From VRUE01 sp963748075 (GTDB taxonomy: Bacteria > Actinomycetota > Thermoleophilia > Solirubrobacterales > 70-9): a stretch of DNA of 64,000 nucleotides. The translations under genes were made by a program, and so were the position numbers. The stretch spans positions 62,001 through 126,000 of the forward strand of contig CAVVHQ010000029.1 of the NCBI GenBank assembly GCA_963748075.1. Reading direction: 5' to 3'. The notes beneath the pieces are model-generated. The model saw only the letters and a list, made by a program, of their open reading frames with translations, did no database searches and was not told the DNA's origin. This document shows, piece after piece, positions 33,293 through 41,527 of this stretch (the first letter of the stretch is position 1; each line of letters starts with the position of its first letter).

Positions 33293-34812
33293 CGCCCGCT
33301 CGCGGCGGTCGGGCCGGCGGCGCCCGGCAGCTTCCTCAGCTCCTCGCGGGCGACGTCGCGGTCGTCGAAGGAGATCTTGCGCCCGGCCTCGAACTCCTGG
33401 CCCTGCTCATGCCCCTTGCCGGCGATCATCACGGTGTCGCCCGTCTGCGCCCTGCCCAGCGCCAGCGCGATCGCGGCGCGCCGGTCGGGCTCCACCTCGA
33501 GTGCCACGCCCCCCTCTGCGCCCGCCGCGACTTCGGCGACGATCGCCCCGGGATCCTCGGAGCGGGGGTTGTCGGAGGTGACGACCACGAGATCGGAGAG
33601 CTTCGCCCCGGCCCGCCCCATCTTCGGCCGCTTGTCGCGGTCGCGGTCGCCGCCGGCCCCGAACACCGAGATCACCCGACCGCGGGTGAGCCGTCGCGCC
33701 GCCCGCAGCACGTTCTCCAGCGAGTCGGGCGTGTGCGCGTAGTCGACGAAGACGGCGAACGGCTGCCCCTCGTCGACCGGCTCGAAGCGCCCGGGCGGCG
33801 GCGGGGCGTTCTCCAGCGCGGCGGCCGCTGCCTTCGGCTCGACCCCGAGTGAGACCGCCGCGGCAAAGGCAGCGAGCGCGTTGGCGACGTTGAAGTCCCC
33901 GGGCAACCCGGTCCGCACCGCCCACTCCCCGCCGACGGGACGATTTCGTCCGGTATTCGTCCGGTTTCGGCCGATCGGCGGGGTGGTCGCGGTGAAGGTG
34001 GCGCCGCCGGCGTCAAAGGAGACCTCGCGGGCGACGAAGTCGGCTTCGCGGCCCTCGGCGGAGAACGTGACGCAGTCGAATTCCCCGGCGAGCCGCCGCC
34101 CGTACCGGTCGTCGACGTTGACGATCACGACCCTCGGCCCGCTCTCGAACAGCAGCCGCTTCGAGGCGAAGTAGTCCTCCATGTCCGCGTGGAAGTCGAG
34201 GTGGTCCTGGGTCAGGTTCGTGAACAGGGCGAGATCGAAGCGGATCGCGTCGCAGCGGTGCAGGGCCAGCGCGTGCGAGGAAACCTCCATCGCGCAGGCC
34301 CGGTCGCCCCGGTCGAGCATCCGGCGGAAGATCGCCTGCAGGTCGATCGCCTCCGGCGTGGTCCGCTCCACCTCCTCCTCCACGCCGCCGACCAGCTGCT
34401 TGACGGTCCCCAGCAACCCGCACCGCGTTCCGGCCGCCTCGAGGATCTCCCGGACCAGGAACGCCGTGGTCGTCTTCCCGTTCGTCCCGGTCACGCCGAC
34501 GACCCGCAGCTCTTCCGTCGGGTCCCCGAAGAACCGGGCAGCCAACGGGGCCATGGCGGCCCGGGCATCGGGCACGACGACCTGAGCCACCTCCACCGCG
34601 GGAAGCTCGTGCTCCACGACCAGCCCCGCCGCCCCCGCCTCAACCGCGGCGACGGCGAACTCGTGCCCATCGACCTTCTCCCCCCGCACGCAGAAGAACA
34701 GCGTCCCCGGCCCGACCTTGCGGCTGTCGTACGCCAGGTCGCCAACCTCGACCGAGCCGTCCCCGACGACCGGGGCACCACCAGCTACCGCGGCAAGCTC
34801 TTCCAACCTCAC
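33289..34812 (-). CDS. murE: UDP-MurNAc-L-Ala-D-Glu ligase (meso-DAP-adding)
   Basis: Adds the third stem-peptide residue. At 507 residues it shows the ATP loop VTGTNGKTT near residue 110, 'SSHALALHR', 'NLTQDHLDFH' and 'DYAHTPDSLENVL'. The DNPRSEDP motif predicts meso-diaminopimelate as substrate. Around residues 280-300 a palindrome (33927-33983) inserts PIGRNRTNTGRNRPVGGEW before the conserved 'GDFNVANALAA'. The GTG start at 34812 sits 6 nt after a TAGAAT box, suggesting a leaderless transcript. Confidence 0.95.
   Translation of the reverse strand: MRLEELAAVAGGAPVVGDGSVEVGDLAYDSRKVGPGTLFFCVRGEKVDGHEFAVAAVEAGAAGLVVEHELPAVEVAQVVVPDARAAMAPLAARFFGDPTEELRVVGVTGTNGKTTTAFLVREILEAAGTRCGLLGTVKQLVGGVEEEVERTTPEAIDLQAIFRRMLDRGDRACAMEVSSHALALHRCDAIRFDLALFTNLTQDHLDFHADMEDYFASKRLLFESGPRVVIVNVDDRYGRRLAGEFDCVTFSAEGREADFVAREVSFDAGGATFTATTPPIGRNRTNTGRNRPVGGEWAVRTGLPGDFNVANALAAFAAAVSLGVEPKAAAAALENAPPPPGRFEPVDEGQPFAVFVDYAHTPDSLENVLRAARRLTRGRVISVFGAGGDRDRDKRPKMGRAGAKLSDLVVVTSDNPRSEDPGAIVAEVAAGAEGGVALEVEPDRRAAIALALGRAQTGDTVMIAGKGHEQGQEFEAGRKISFDDRDVAREELRKLPGAAGPTAASGR
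33927..33983. repeat. In-gene 57-nt imperfect palindrome (murE)
   Basis: ccccgccga (33927-33935) pairs with tcggcgggg (33975-33983), with further partial pairing inside and an internal direct repeat (cgtccggt). Reads in frame as a basic Asn/Arg/Gly loop absent from typical MurE. 57 nt is 19 codons. Confidence 0.7.
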
Positions 34813-34818
34813 GGAGCG

Positions 34819-34824
34819 ATTCTA
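34819..34824 (-). promoter_or_regulatory. Possible -10 box for a leaderless murE transcript
   Basis: TAGAAT on the minus strand lies 6 nt before the murE GTG, the spacing of leaderless actinobacterial promoters. No good -35 is visible. If real, it separates murE onward from ftsI despite their same orientation. Confidence 0.35.
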
Positions 34825-34844
34825 GGCCGGGCGGTCGGCGCTGC

Positions 34845-34970
34845 GGCCGGGGTGCGTGGGGTCTCTCCCGGGCAGCGGCGTCCTGTTTTTCGCACAGACC
34901 ACTCGGCGAGAGACATCGATCTCCAAGGCGAAAAACCCAGCAACCGGGAGAGGCCCCACGCACCCCGGCC
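34845..34970. repeat. Palindromic repeat family C, copy 1
   Basis: 126-nt element between murE and ftsI. Outer 17-nt arms (34845-34861, 34954-34970) are perfect inverted repeats, and inner TTTTTCGC/GCGAAAAA arms pair too. Two internal blocks, 34885-34914 (30 nt) and 34927-34957 (31 nt), are identical to the reverse complement of 57395-57424 and 57353-57383 in the ecfA region. This proves a dispersed, orientation-independent repeat. Confidence 0.88.
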
Positions 34971-34989
34971 AGACCACGGCCATGGATCC

Positions 34990-36642
34990 CTATTCCCTCG
35001 GCACCCCGAGATACGGCAGAGCAAACGCCGCGATCTTGCCGAACGCCGGGGCGGCGACCGACCCGCCGTAGATGTCTCCCTGCGGCTGATCGACGATCAC
35101 CGCGACCAGCAGCCGCGGATCCTGCGCCGGGGCGAAGCCGATGAACGAGGCGACGTACTTGGTTTCCGAGTAGGTGCCGTCTTCGGCCACCTGGGCGGTG
35201 CCGGTCTTGCCGGCCAGGGTGTAGCCGGGGACGCTGACCGACGAGGCGGTCCCCCCCGCTTCGAGCACTCCCTCGAGCATCGTCCGCACCTGTTCGGCGA
35301 CCGACGCGGAGATCACCCGCCGGCCCTTCGGCTCGTGGACCGGATTGTCGCCGATCCTGTCGATCAGCTGCGGCTGCCGCAGGATGCCGCCGTCGGCAAT
35401 CGCCGCGTAGGCGGCGGCCATCTGCATCGGGGTGACCGACAGCCCCTGGCCCATCGGCAGGTTGCCCATCGTCGAGCCGGAGTATTCGTCGAGCTTCGGC
35501 ACGATCCCCCGCTCCTCGGCCGGGTATTGCACGTCGGTCGGTCGGCCGAAGCCGAAGCGGTCGATCCAGCGGCTGTACTTCTCGCTGCCCAGCCCGAGGC
35601 CGATCGTCACCGCGCCTATGTTGGAGGACTGGGCGAGGATCTGGGCAACGCTGAGGGTGACGGTCGGGCGCGCCTCGGCGTCGGTGATCGTGCGGTCGGC
35701 GACCTGCAGTTCCGGCGGCAGGGTGAAGGCGGTTTCCGGAGTCACCTGCCCTTCCGCCAGCGCCGCGGCGACGGTGAAGGCCTTGAAGGTCGAGCCGGGC
35801 TCGTAGGTGAAGCCGGTGCCGCGGTTCAACAGATCTTCGGGAGTGGCGCCTTCGAGGTCGGTCGGGTCGATCGGCGGCCAGTTTGCCATCGCCAGCAGCT
35901 GCGAGCTGCGCGGATCCATGACGATCGCCGTGGCGCCCTTCGGCGCGTACGTTTCGCCGATTTCGGCGAGCGCCTGCTCGGTGCGCTTCTCGATCGCCGG
36001 GTCGAGGGTCAGTCGCAGGTCTTCGCCGTCCTCCGCTTCCTTGACGGTCTCCAGCCGGATCGGTTCGCCCAGTGCGTCGTTGACCACCTGCCGTTCGCCG
36101 TCTTCGCCGCGCAGCACCGATTCCTCGCCGTCCTCGAGGCCGGTCAGGCCCTCGCCTTCGGAGCCGACCGCGCCGATCGTCTGCGCCGCCAGCTCGCCCT
36201 GCGGGTAGGTCCGCCGGCTGTCGGGGAGCTCGCCGATCCCGGCAAGTTCGAGTCGGGCGACCCGCGCCGCGGTCGGCAGATCGACCTTGCGGGCGACGTA
36301 GGAGAAGCCGGATTCCTCGGTCAGGCTCTTCAGCACCTCGCCCGCCTTCAGGCCGAGGATCGAGGCGAGCTTGGCGGCGTCCCGGCGCGGGTGCTCGACC
36401 TGGTATGGCGTCGCGTAGATCGTCTTCGCGTCTTCGGAGACGGCGAGCGGGTTGCCGTAGCGGTCGAGCACGCTGCCGCGCAGGCCGGGGACGGTGACCA
36501 CGTCGGTCTGCTGGTAGGCCGCCTCGGAGGCCAGCTTCGCGCCCTGCACGCCCTGCAGCCAGAAGGCGCGTGCGGCGATCACCGCGAAGCAGAGGAGGAA
36601 ACCGGCGAAGAGCAGTCCGATCCTTCGCTCGATCGTCCGCAT
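34990..36642 (-). CDS. ftsI: Penicillin-binding protein FtsI (PBP2-type transpeptidase)
   Basis: Class B PBP cross-linking septal peptidoglycan with FtsW. The 550-residue protein from the ATG at 36642 has one N-terminal TM (IGLLFAGFLLCFAVIAARAFW). The dimerisation region (RGSVLDRYGNPLA) follows. The transpeptidase motifs are SxxK at 'PGSTFKAFT', SxN at 'QSSNIGA' and 'KTGTAQV'. No PASTA domains. A longer upstream frame lies inside the ftsL-like gene. Followed by the family C repeat. Confidence 0.96.
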   Translation of the reverse strand: MRTIERRIGLLFAGFLLCFAVIAARAFWLQGVQGAKLASEAAYQQTDVVTVPGLRGSVLDRYGNPLAVSEDAKTIYATPYQVEHPRRDAAKLASILGLKAGEVLKSLTEESGFSYVARKVDLPTAARVARLELAGIGELPDSRRTYPQGELAAQTIGAVGSEGEGLTGLEDGEESVLRGEDGERQVVNDALGEPIRLETVKEAEDGEDLRLTLDPAIEKRTEQALAEIGETYAPKGATAIVMDPRSSQLLAMANWPPIDPTDLEGATPEDLLNRGTGFTYEPGSTFKAFTVAAALAEGQVTPETAFTLPPELQVADRTITDAEARPTVTLSVAQILAQSSNIGAVTIGLGLGSEKYSRWIDRFGFGRPTDVQYPAEERGIVPKLDEYSGSTMGNLPMGQGLSVTPMQMAAAYAAIADGGILRQPQLIDRIGDNPVHEPKGRRVISASVAEQVRTMLEGVLEAGGTASSVSVPGYTLAGKTGTAQVAEDGTYSETKYVASFIGFAPAQDPRLLVAVIVDQPQGDIYGGSVAAPAFGKIAAFALPYLGVPRE

Positions 36643-36650
36643 CGGCTGCC

Positions 36651-37121
36651 TCAGTAGGCCGATTCCGCGGCGGCGAGGCGGCGCGCGGCGGTCGCCACGT
36701 CGCGCGGACTCGCCCGCGTATAGCCGAATTCGTCGATCGGCGCCGCGCTCAACCCGAGCGAGACGGCATCGTGCCGGACCCGCGACGCCCCGGAGCGCTG
36801 AGCGTCGCGGCTGCGGAGGACCGAGTTCTCCTCTTCGAGCGCCTGGATGTTCTGGTCGACGTGGCCGGCGTCGGCGGCGAGGCTGAGGGTGATCACGTTG
36901 AGGGTGACGATCCCGGCGAGCAGCACGCCGAGCACCGCGATCCAGGCACGACCGCGGGTCATCCTCACCATCAGGCCGGAGTCGGGCAGGTTGCGGACGG
37001 CGGTAGCGGCGGTCGCCGCGATCGGGATAAGCTGGCCGCCAGGGCGCCGGGCGGGCGCCTTGCGGCGCGGAGCACGCGTCGGCGCCGGGGCGCTGCGGCG
37101 AGCGGTCGCGGCGGCGGCCAT
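36651..37121 (-). CDS. ftsL: FtsL-like division protein
   Basis: A 156-residue bitopic protein: an Ala/Arg/Pro-rich cytoplasmic segment of about 55 residues, a TM helix (AWIAVLGVLLAGIVTLNVITL), then a short coiled coil (QNIQALEEENSVLRSRDA). This is the FtsL layout, and the position between rsmH and ftsI is the usual one. The ATG at 37121 overlaps the rsmH stop by one base (TGATG). The long cytoplasmic tail is typical of actinobacterial FtsL. Confidence 0.82.
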   Translation of the reverse strand: MAAAATARRSAPAPTRAPRRKAPARRPGGQLIPIAATAATAVRNLPDSGLMVRMTRGRAWIAVLGVLLAGIVTLNVITLSLAADAGHVDQNIQALEEENSVLRSRDAQRSGASRVRHDAVSLGLSAAPIDEFGYTRASPRDVATAARRLAAAESAY

Positions 37122-38074
37122 CAGGCGGCGCTCCCGGCGGACTGGGCGACAGCGACCTTGAGCGCGGCACGCAGGTGGGCGGACTTGGAGCGCGGGTTGG
37201 CGGCGACCTCGTCGGCCTGCGGGGAGACGGGACGGCGGGTCAGCAGCTCCGCTTCGGGCTCGCGGCCGCAGGTGCAGACCGGCAGCTCGGGCGGACAGAC
37301 GCAGCCGCGAGCGCGATCCGCGAGGAAGCGCTTCACCCGCCGGTCCTCCAGCGAGTGGAAGGAGATCGCTGCGAGGCGGCCGCCGATCGGCAGCATGCCC
37401 CATGCGGTCGGCAGCGCGTCGTCGAGCGAGTCGAGCTCGCCGTTGACGGCGATCCGGATCGCCTGGAAGGTGCGCTTCGCGGGGTGGCCGCCGCCGAACC
37501 GCGCCGAGCCCGGGATCCCGGCCTTGACCGCGGCGACCAGCTCGGAGGTGGTGCGCAGCGGCCGGCGGCGGACGATCTCGCGGGCGATCCCGCCCGCGTA
37601 GCGCTCCTCGCCGAAGCGGCGCAGGGCCTGGGCGATACGCGACTCGGGCCACTCGTTGAGCAGGTCTGCGGCGCTGAACTCCTGTCGCGTGTCCATCCGC
37701 ATGTCGAGCGGCGCCTCGTAGGAATAGGAGAAGCCGCGCTCCCCGGCATCGACCTGCATCGAGGACATTCCGAGGTCCATGTAGATCATGTCTGGGCGAA
37801 TGCCTTCGCCGCGCAGGGTGCGAAGCCCTGCCGCGTAGTCGGATCCGATCAAGCGGGTGCCGCAGGGGGCCTCGGTGGCGAAGCGCTCGAAACGGTGCTC
37901 GGCCGCCGGGTCGCGGTCGATGCAGAACAGGGTCCCCTGCGGCCCGATCGCCGCGGCGATCAGCCGCGCGTGGCCGCCGCCGCCGAAGGTGCAGTCGACC
38001 GCGGTCTGCCCCGGTTGGGGCGCCAGCAGGCTGGTCAGCTGGTCGGCGAGGACTGGCTCGTGCTCGGTCGGCAT
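37121..38074 (-). CDS. rsmH: 16S rRNA (cytosine-1402-N4) methyltransferase
   Basis: SAM-dependent methylation of C1402 in the ribosomal P site. The 317-residue protein begins EHEPVLADQLTSLL and has the SAM motif DCTFGGGGHA, 'DLGMSSMQVD', 'ERGFSYSYEAPLDMRMD', 'TFQAIRIAVNGEL' and the 'SFHSLEDRRVK' motif. The ATG at 38074 (MPTEHEPV) fits the family. Second gene of the mraZ-led operon. Confidence 0.97.
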   Translation of the reverse strand: MPTEHEPVLADQLTSLLAPQPGQTAVDCTFGGGGHARLIAAAIGPQGTLFCIDRDPAAEHRFERFATEAPCGTRLIGSDYAAGLRTLRGEGIRPDMIYMDLGMSSMQVDAGERGFSYSYEAPLDMRMDTRQEFSAADLLNEWPESRIAQALRRFGEERYAGGIAREIVRRRPLRTTSELVAAVKAGIPGSARFGGGHPAKRTFQAIRIAVNGELDSLDDALPTAWGMLPIGGRLAAISFHSLEDRRVKRFLADRARGCVCPPELPVCTCGREPEAELLTRRPVSPQADEVAANPRSKSAHLRAALKVAVAQSAGSAA

Positions 38075-38156
38075 ACGTAAAAGGTTTGCGCTGTCTGACC
38101 TGGGATAGCGACGGTCCCGGTCGGAAACGGCGATCTGTCCGGCGCGGGCCCGCACC

Positions 38157-38600
38157 TCAGGCCCCAGCTCCGCTCGCGGCCAGGCCCTCGGCGATCTCGG
38201 GTGCGGAGGCGTCCAGTTCCTCCTCCTGCCTGGCCCACGCCTCGGCGTTCCAGATCTCCAGGTACTCGCCGGCGCCGATCACCACGCAGGGGCCGGAGAG
38301 GCCGGCGTGCTCGATCAGCGGCTTGGGGACGCGGATGCGGCCGGCCGAGTCGAGCTTCTCGTCGAAGGAGCCACCGTGGAAGCGGCGGCGCAGGCGGCGC
38401 GCGTCACTGCCGAAGGGGCTGTGCGGAGAGAGGAAGCGGTCGGAGAGCCGCTCGAACTCCTCGGTCGTGTGCACCCAGACGCAGGGGTCGAAGCCCTTGG
38501 AGAGAACAACGCCGTCGGAGAGCGGAGCGCGGAACCGCGAGGGAACCGTGAGGCGATCCTTGGAGTCGAGGCTGTGCTCGTAGAGACCCCGGAATGCCAT
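38157..38600 (-). CDS. mraZ: Transcriptional regulator MraZ
   Basis: A 147-residue AbrB-like dodecameric DNA-binding protein that controls the dcw operon. The two half-repeats are visible: FRGLYEHSLDSKDRLTVPSRFR near residue 3 and 'SFDEKLDSAGRIRVPKPLIEHAGL' near residue 77, each with the DxxGR/DxKxR-type motif. It heads the division cluster. Its own promoter at 38700-38731 contains three MraZ boxes, so autorepression is expected. The C-terminal acidic tail is family-variable. Confidence 0.96.
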   Translation of the reverse strand: MAFRGLYEHSLDSKDRLTVPSRFRAPLSDGVVLSKGFDPCVWVHTTEEFERLSDRFLSPHSPFGSDARRLRRRFHGGSFDEKLDSAGRIRVPKPLIEHAGLSGPCVVIGAGEYLEIWNAEAWARQEEELDASAPEIAEGLAASGAGA

Positions 38601-38699
38601 CCCCGTCGGTGTCCTTTCTGCGGCCTGGAAAGAGAGTTCGGACCGGAGTGATGAGGTGGGAGGAGCCTCACCACCCCGGTCCTGGGCTTCAACTCGACC

Positions 38700-38731
38700 G
38701 CCACTCTAGCCCACTTCATCCCACTTTGCAA
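38700..38731 (-). promoter_or_regulatory. mraZ promoter with three MraZ boxes
   Basis: On the minus strand TTGCAA (38726-38731) and TAGAGT (about 38703-38708) form a -35/-10 pair with a 17-bp spacer. Three direct repeats AGTGGG, AGTGGG, AGTGGC start every 10 bp (38720-38725, 38710-38715, 38700-38705). This is exactly the TGGGN-N5 array bound by MraZ. The repressor would therefore cover the promoter itself. Confidence 0.8.
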
Positions 38732-38799
38732 CACAGACTTGAACCTCTGCCCCAAGCGCAAGCTCGGTTGCAGGCGCAGGAACGGCGCGCTCGTCTAGC

Positions 38800-39663
38800 G
38801 TGCACGCCGTGAACCGGCTCGAGAGGCCCGCGACGGCACTCCCCGACGACGCCGACGACCTGCGCGGCTTCTACTTCCGCCTGCTGCTCGGCAAGGCGAG
38901 CACCCAGGCCGCGCTCGCGGCCGCCGCGATCGCCGGCGGGGTGATCGGCGCACTGGTCGCCAGCCCCGCGATCGGCGCCGCCGGCTTCGCCGCGGGCGTG
39001 CTGATGGCGCTGGCGGTCGTGTTCGCAATCGCCGACTCGCGCTCCGAGGACGCCTTCTTCCAGATCTACGGCGAACAGCGCGGCATGGTTGTCCACGGCA
39101 AGGAGCGCCTGCCGAAGGCGACGCCGTTGCTGCGCAAGGGCGACGACCGCTACGCCGAGCGGGCACTGGAAGGGCCGCTCGGCGATGGCATCGACGGCAC
39201 GCTCGCCCTCTACACCTACGAGGAGGAGTCGACCGACAGCGACGGCAACCGGCAGACCAGCTATCACCGCTACACCGTCGGCATCGCCGAGGTCCCGGAG
39301 TGCGCCGGCTTCGTCCCCGAGCTCTACTGCCAGCGCAAGGTTGGGCTGCGCGCCCTGGAGAGGCTCGAGGACCTGTTCCGCGGCTCCAAAGAGCGGGTCA
39401 AGCTGGAGAGCGAGGCGCTCGACGAGCGCTACGAGATCTTCGTCGGCGAGACCCAGGACCCCAATCATCTCCGCCAGCTCTTCTCCCCCGCCTTCATCGT
39501 CTGGCTGACCGATTCGGCCCCGGAGAAGTTCGCCTTCGAGCTGGTCGACGGCGCCCTCTGCTGCTACCTCGGCGGCCACAAGAAGGCCGCCGCCGAGCTG
39601 GACACGATCCGCGCCGCCTCCGCCGGCGTGGCGACCCGGCTGCGCGACGAGGCGCTGGAGTAG
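38800..39663 (+). CDS. Membrane protein of unknown function
   Basis: About 287 residues from GTG 38800 (or GTG 38809, VNRLERPA). Two adjacent hydrophobic helices near residues 35-80 (AALAAAAIAGGVIGALVA and AAGFAAGVLMALAVVFAIAD) form a hairpin, followed by a soluble domain of about 200 residues rich in charged residues with FVGETQDPNHLRQLF. The layout recalls DUF3137-type proteins, but I cannot confirm this. Divergent from mraZ; a TCTAGC box close to the start suggests a nearly leaderless transcript. Confidence 0.7.
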   Translation: MHAVNRLERPATALPDDADDLRGFYFRLLLGKASTQAALAAAAIAGGVIGALVASPAIGAAGFAAGVLMALAVVFAIADSRSEDAFFQIYGEQRGMVVHGKERLPKATPLLRKGDDRYAERALEGPLGDGIDGTLALYTYEEESTDSDGNRQTSYHRYTVGIAEVPECAGFVPELYCQRKVGLRALERLEDLFRGSKERVKLESEALDERYEIFVGETQDPNHLRQLFSPAFIVWLTDSAPEKFAFELVDGALCCYLGGHKKAAAELDTIRAASAGVATRLRDEALE

Positions 39664-39712
39664 CCGCCCGGCGCCTTCCGTTCTCCTCGCCGGAGGCGCG
39701 CCGGCTCGACCC

Positions 39713-40534
39713 TCAGAACCCGCCGAGCAGCACGTCGGCGTTGGCGATCAGGCCGGCGGCGATCAGGAGGAGCACCGAGGGGACGAGGATCAGGGCGACG
39801 ACCAGTTGGATCTTCGGAGCGGCTCGGGCGGCGCGCTCCTCCACCGCGCGGCGCTGGTCGCGGCGCAGCGCCACCGCCTGGCGGCGCAACTGGTCGGCCA
39901 GCGGCGAGCCGAGGCGGCGGGAACGCTCGATCGACGCGCAGAGGGTGGCGACCGCGCCGCCGGGCACGCGCTTGCGCAGCGCCCGCAGCGCCTCCGGCAG
40001 CGGCCGCCCGCAGGAGAGCTCGGCCACGGCGATCCGCAGCTCCGCGGCAAGCGGACCGTCGCCGGCCCGCGCAATCTCCTCGAAGCCGGCCGCCGGGCTG
40101 CGCCCGGAACCGGTGGCGACCGCGAGCAAGTCGAGCGCGTCGGGGAGGGCGTTGAGCAGGCGGCGACGTCTGCGGCGCGCCTCGCGCTCCAACAGCGCGT
40201 CCGGCAGGACGAACCCGGCAGCCGGCATCCCGACCGCGACCAGGATCGCGATCCGCCCCGGCGCGGCCGGGGCCGCGACCAGCGCCGCGATCCCGCCCGC
40301 GGCGGCGCCGGCCAGCTTCGCCAGCAGCGCCGCGCCGATCGAGACGCGCGAGTCGAGCCCGGCGCGCGAGAGGCGGCCCGGCAGGCCCAGCCGCAGCGCC
40401 GCGCTGGCCGAGCGCCCCCGCGTCAGCAGGCCGAGCGGCGAGGCGCCCACCGCGCCGCGTCCCGGGCGCAGCTCGCGCAGCGCGGCGCAGGCGAGCAGCA
40501 CCGCGGCCGCGGCGAGGGGGCCGGCGCCGCTCAC
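39713..40534 (-). CDS. tadC: Tad/Flp pilus assembly protein TadC (T2SF domain)
   Basis: Inner-membrane platform protein of a Tad secretion/pilus system. At 273 residues the T2SF domain (about 120-240) contains 'LLNALPDALDLLAVATGSGRSPAAGFEEIA' and 'GGAVATLCASIERSRRLGSPLADQL', flanked by TM helices at both ends. Overlaps tadB by 4 bp. No flp pilin or TadE/F gene is visible in the window. Confidence 0.88.
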   Translation of the reverse strand: MSGAGPLAAAAVLLACAALRELRPGRGAVGASPLGLLTRGRSASAALRLGLPGRLSRAGLDSRVSIGAALLAKLAGAAAGGIAALVAAPAAPGRIAILVAVGMPAAGFVLPDALLEREARRRRRRLLNALPDALDLLAVATGSGRSPAAGFEEIARAGDGPLAAELRIAVAELSCGRPLPEALRALRKRVPGGAVATLCASIERSRRLGSPLADQLRRQAVALRRDQRRAVEERAARAAPKIQLVVALILVPSVLLLIAAGLIANADVLLGGF

Positions 40535-41367
40535 TCGACTACCCGCGAGAGGCGTCGGATCGCGACGAAGCCGGCAAATTGCAGGGTGGCCGCGAGGGCG
40601 ACCAGCGCCGCGGAGGCCGGGGCCCCGAGCACCTTGACGAAGAAGCCCGGCTGGATCAGCTCGGCGAAGAGGGCGCCGCCGCTCGGCATCGCGACGACCA
40701 GCAGACCGGTGAAGCGGGCCTGGGCGGTGGCCGAGCGGGCGTCCTCCTCCACCCGATCGCGCTCCGCCGCGCCGACGGCGAAGCGGCGCAGCAGGTCGGC
40801 GAGGTCGCCGCCGGCCAGCCGCTGGCTGAGCAGCGCCGTGGCGAAGGCCTCGACCCTCGCGGATCGCATCCTGCGCCGCCAGCCATCGACCGCCGCGCCG
40901 GTCGGCGCCCCGAGCTCGAGCTCGGCCCCGAGCCGCCGCAACTCGACTGCGGCCGGGCCGTCGAGCGAGGCCGCCGCGGCGGGCAGCGAGCCGCGCAACG
41001 AGCGCCCCGCCGCCAGCGAGTCGGCGATCGCCCCGGCAACCTCGGGCAGGGCGCGCTCGACCGCCCTGCGGTAGCGGCGCCGGCGGCTGGAGAGCGCCCA
41101 GGCCGCCAGGCCCGGGCCGGCGACCCCGAGCGGCAGCGCCACGGACGGTCCGGCGAGGAACCAGCCGCCGAGCAGGGCGGCGCCCGCCCCGACCGCGGCG
41201 AGGCGTCGGCGCTCGAGGGTCGAGGGCGCGTAGCCCTCGCGCCCCGCGCGGCGCAGCGGCTCCAGCGCCAGCCGCAGCCAGCGGGCCGCAGCCGGGCTGG
41301 CCAGCACCGCCTCGCGAGCGGCGAGGGCGGCAAGGCCGCCGGCCGCGGCGCCGACCAGGATCAGCAC
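40531..41367 (-). CDS. tadB: Tad/Flp pilus assembly protein TadB (T2SF domain)
   Basis: Second membrane platform subunit, 278 residues, with N-terminal TM helices and a T2SF domain (about 120-240: 'VERALPEVAGAIADSLAAGRSLRGSLPAAAA', 'FATALLSQRLAGGDLADLLRRFA') and C-terminal TM helices. Separated from tadA by the family B palindrome (41388-41512) rather than by direct overlap. Confidence 0.88.
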   Translation of the reverse strand: MLILVGAAAGGLAALAAREAVLASPAAARWLRLALEPLRRAGREGYAPSTLERRRLAAVGAGAALLGGWFLAGPSVALPLGVAGPGLAAWALSSRRRRYRRAVERALPEVAGAIADSLAAGRSLRGSLPAAAASLDGPAAVELRRLGAELELGAPTGAAVDGWRRRMRSARVEAFATALLSQRLAGGDLADLLRRFAVGAAERDRVEEDARSATAQARFTGLLVVAMPSGGALFAELIQPGFFVKVLGAPASAALVALAATLQFAGFVAIRRLSRVVE

Positions 41368-41387
41368 GAGTGGTCCATCCGGTAAGT

Positions 41388-41512
41388 CCGGTGCCTATCT
41401 GGCGAGCGAAAACCGAGCACGCCGCGGACGCAGGGAGGCCGAATAGTGGGCACTATTCGGCCGACCGAAAACAAAGGCGGGCGAAGGTTTGCAGCCGCCA
41501 GATGGGTGCCGG
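41388..41512. repeat. Palindromic repeat family B, copy 1
   Basis: 125-nt nested hairpin between tadA and tadB. The outer arms are 41388-41404 (ccggtgcctatctggcg) and 41496-41512. The inner perfect arms ggccgaatagtg/cactattcggcc are at 41437-41448 and 41451-41462. The motif gacgcagggaggccgaatag is shared with copy 2 at 48420-48536. Confidence 0.82.
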
Positions 41513-41527
41513 GATTTGCCGGGTGGA

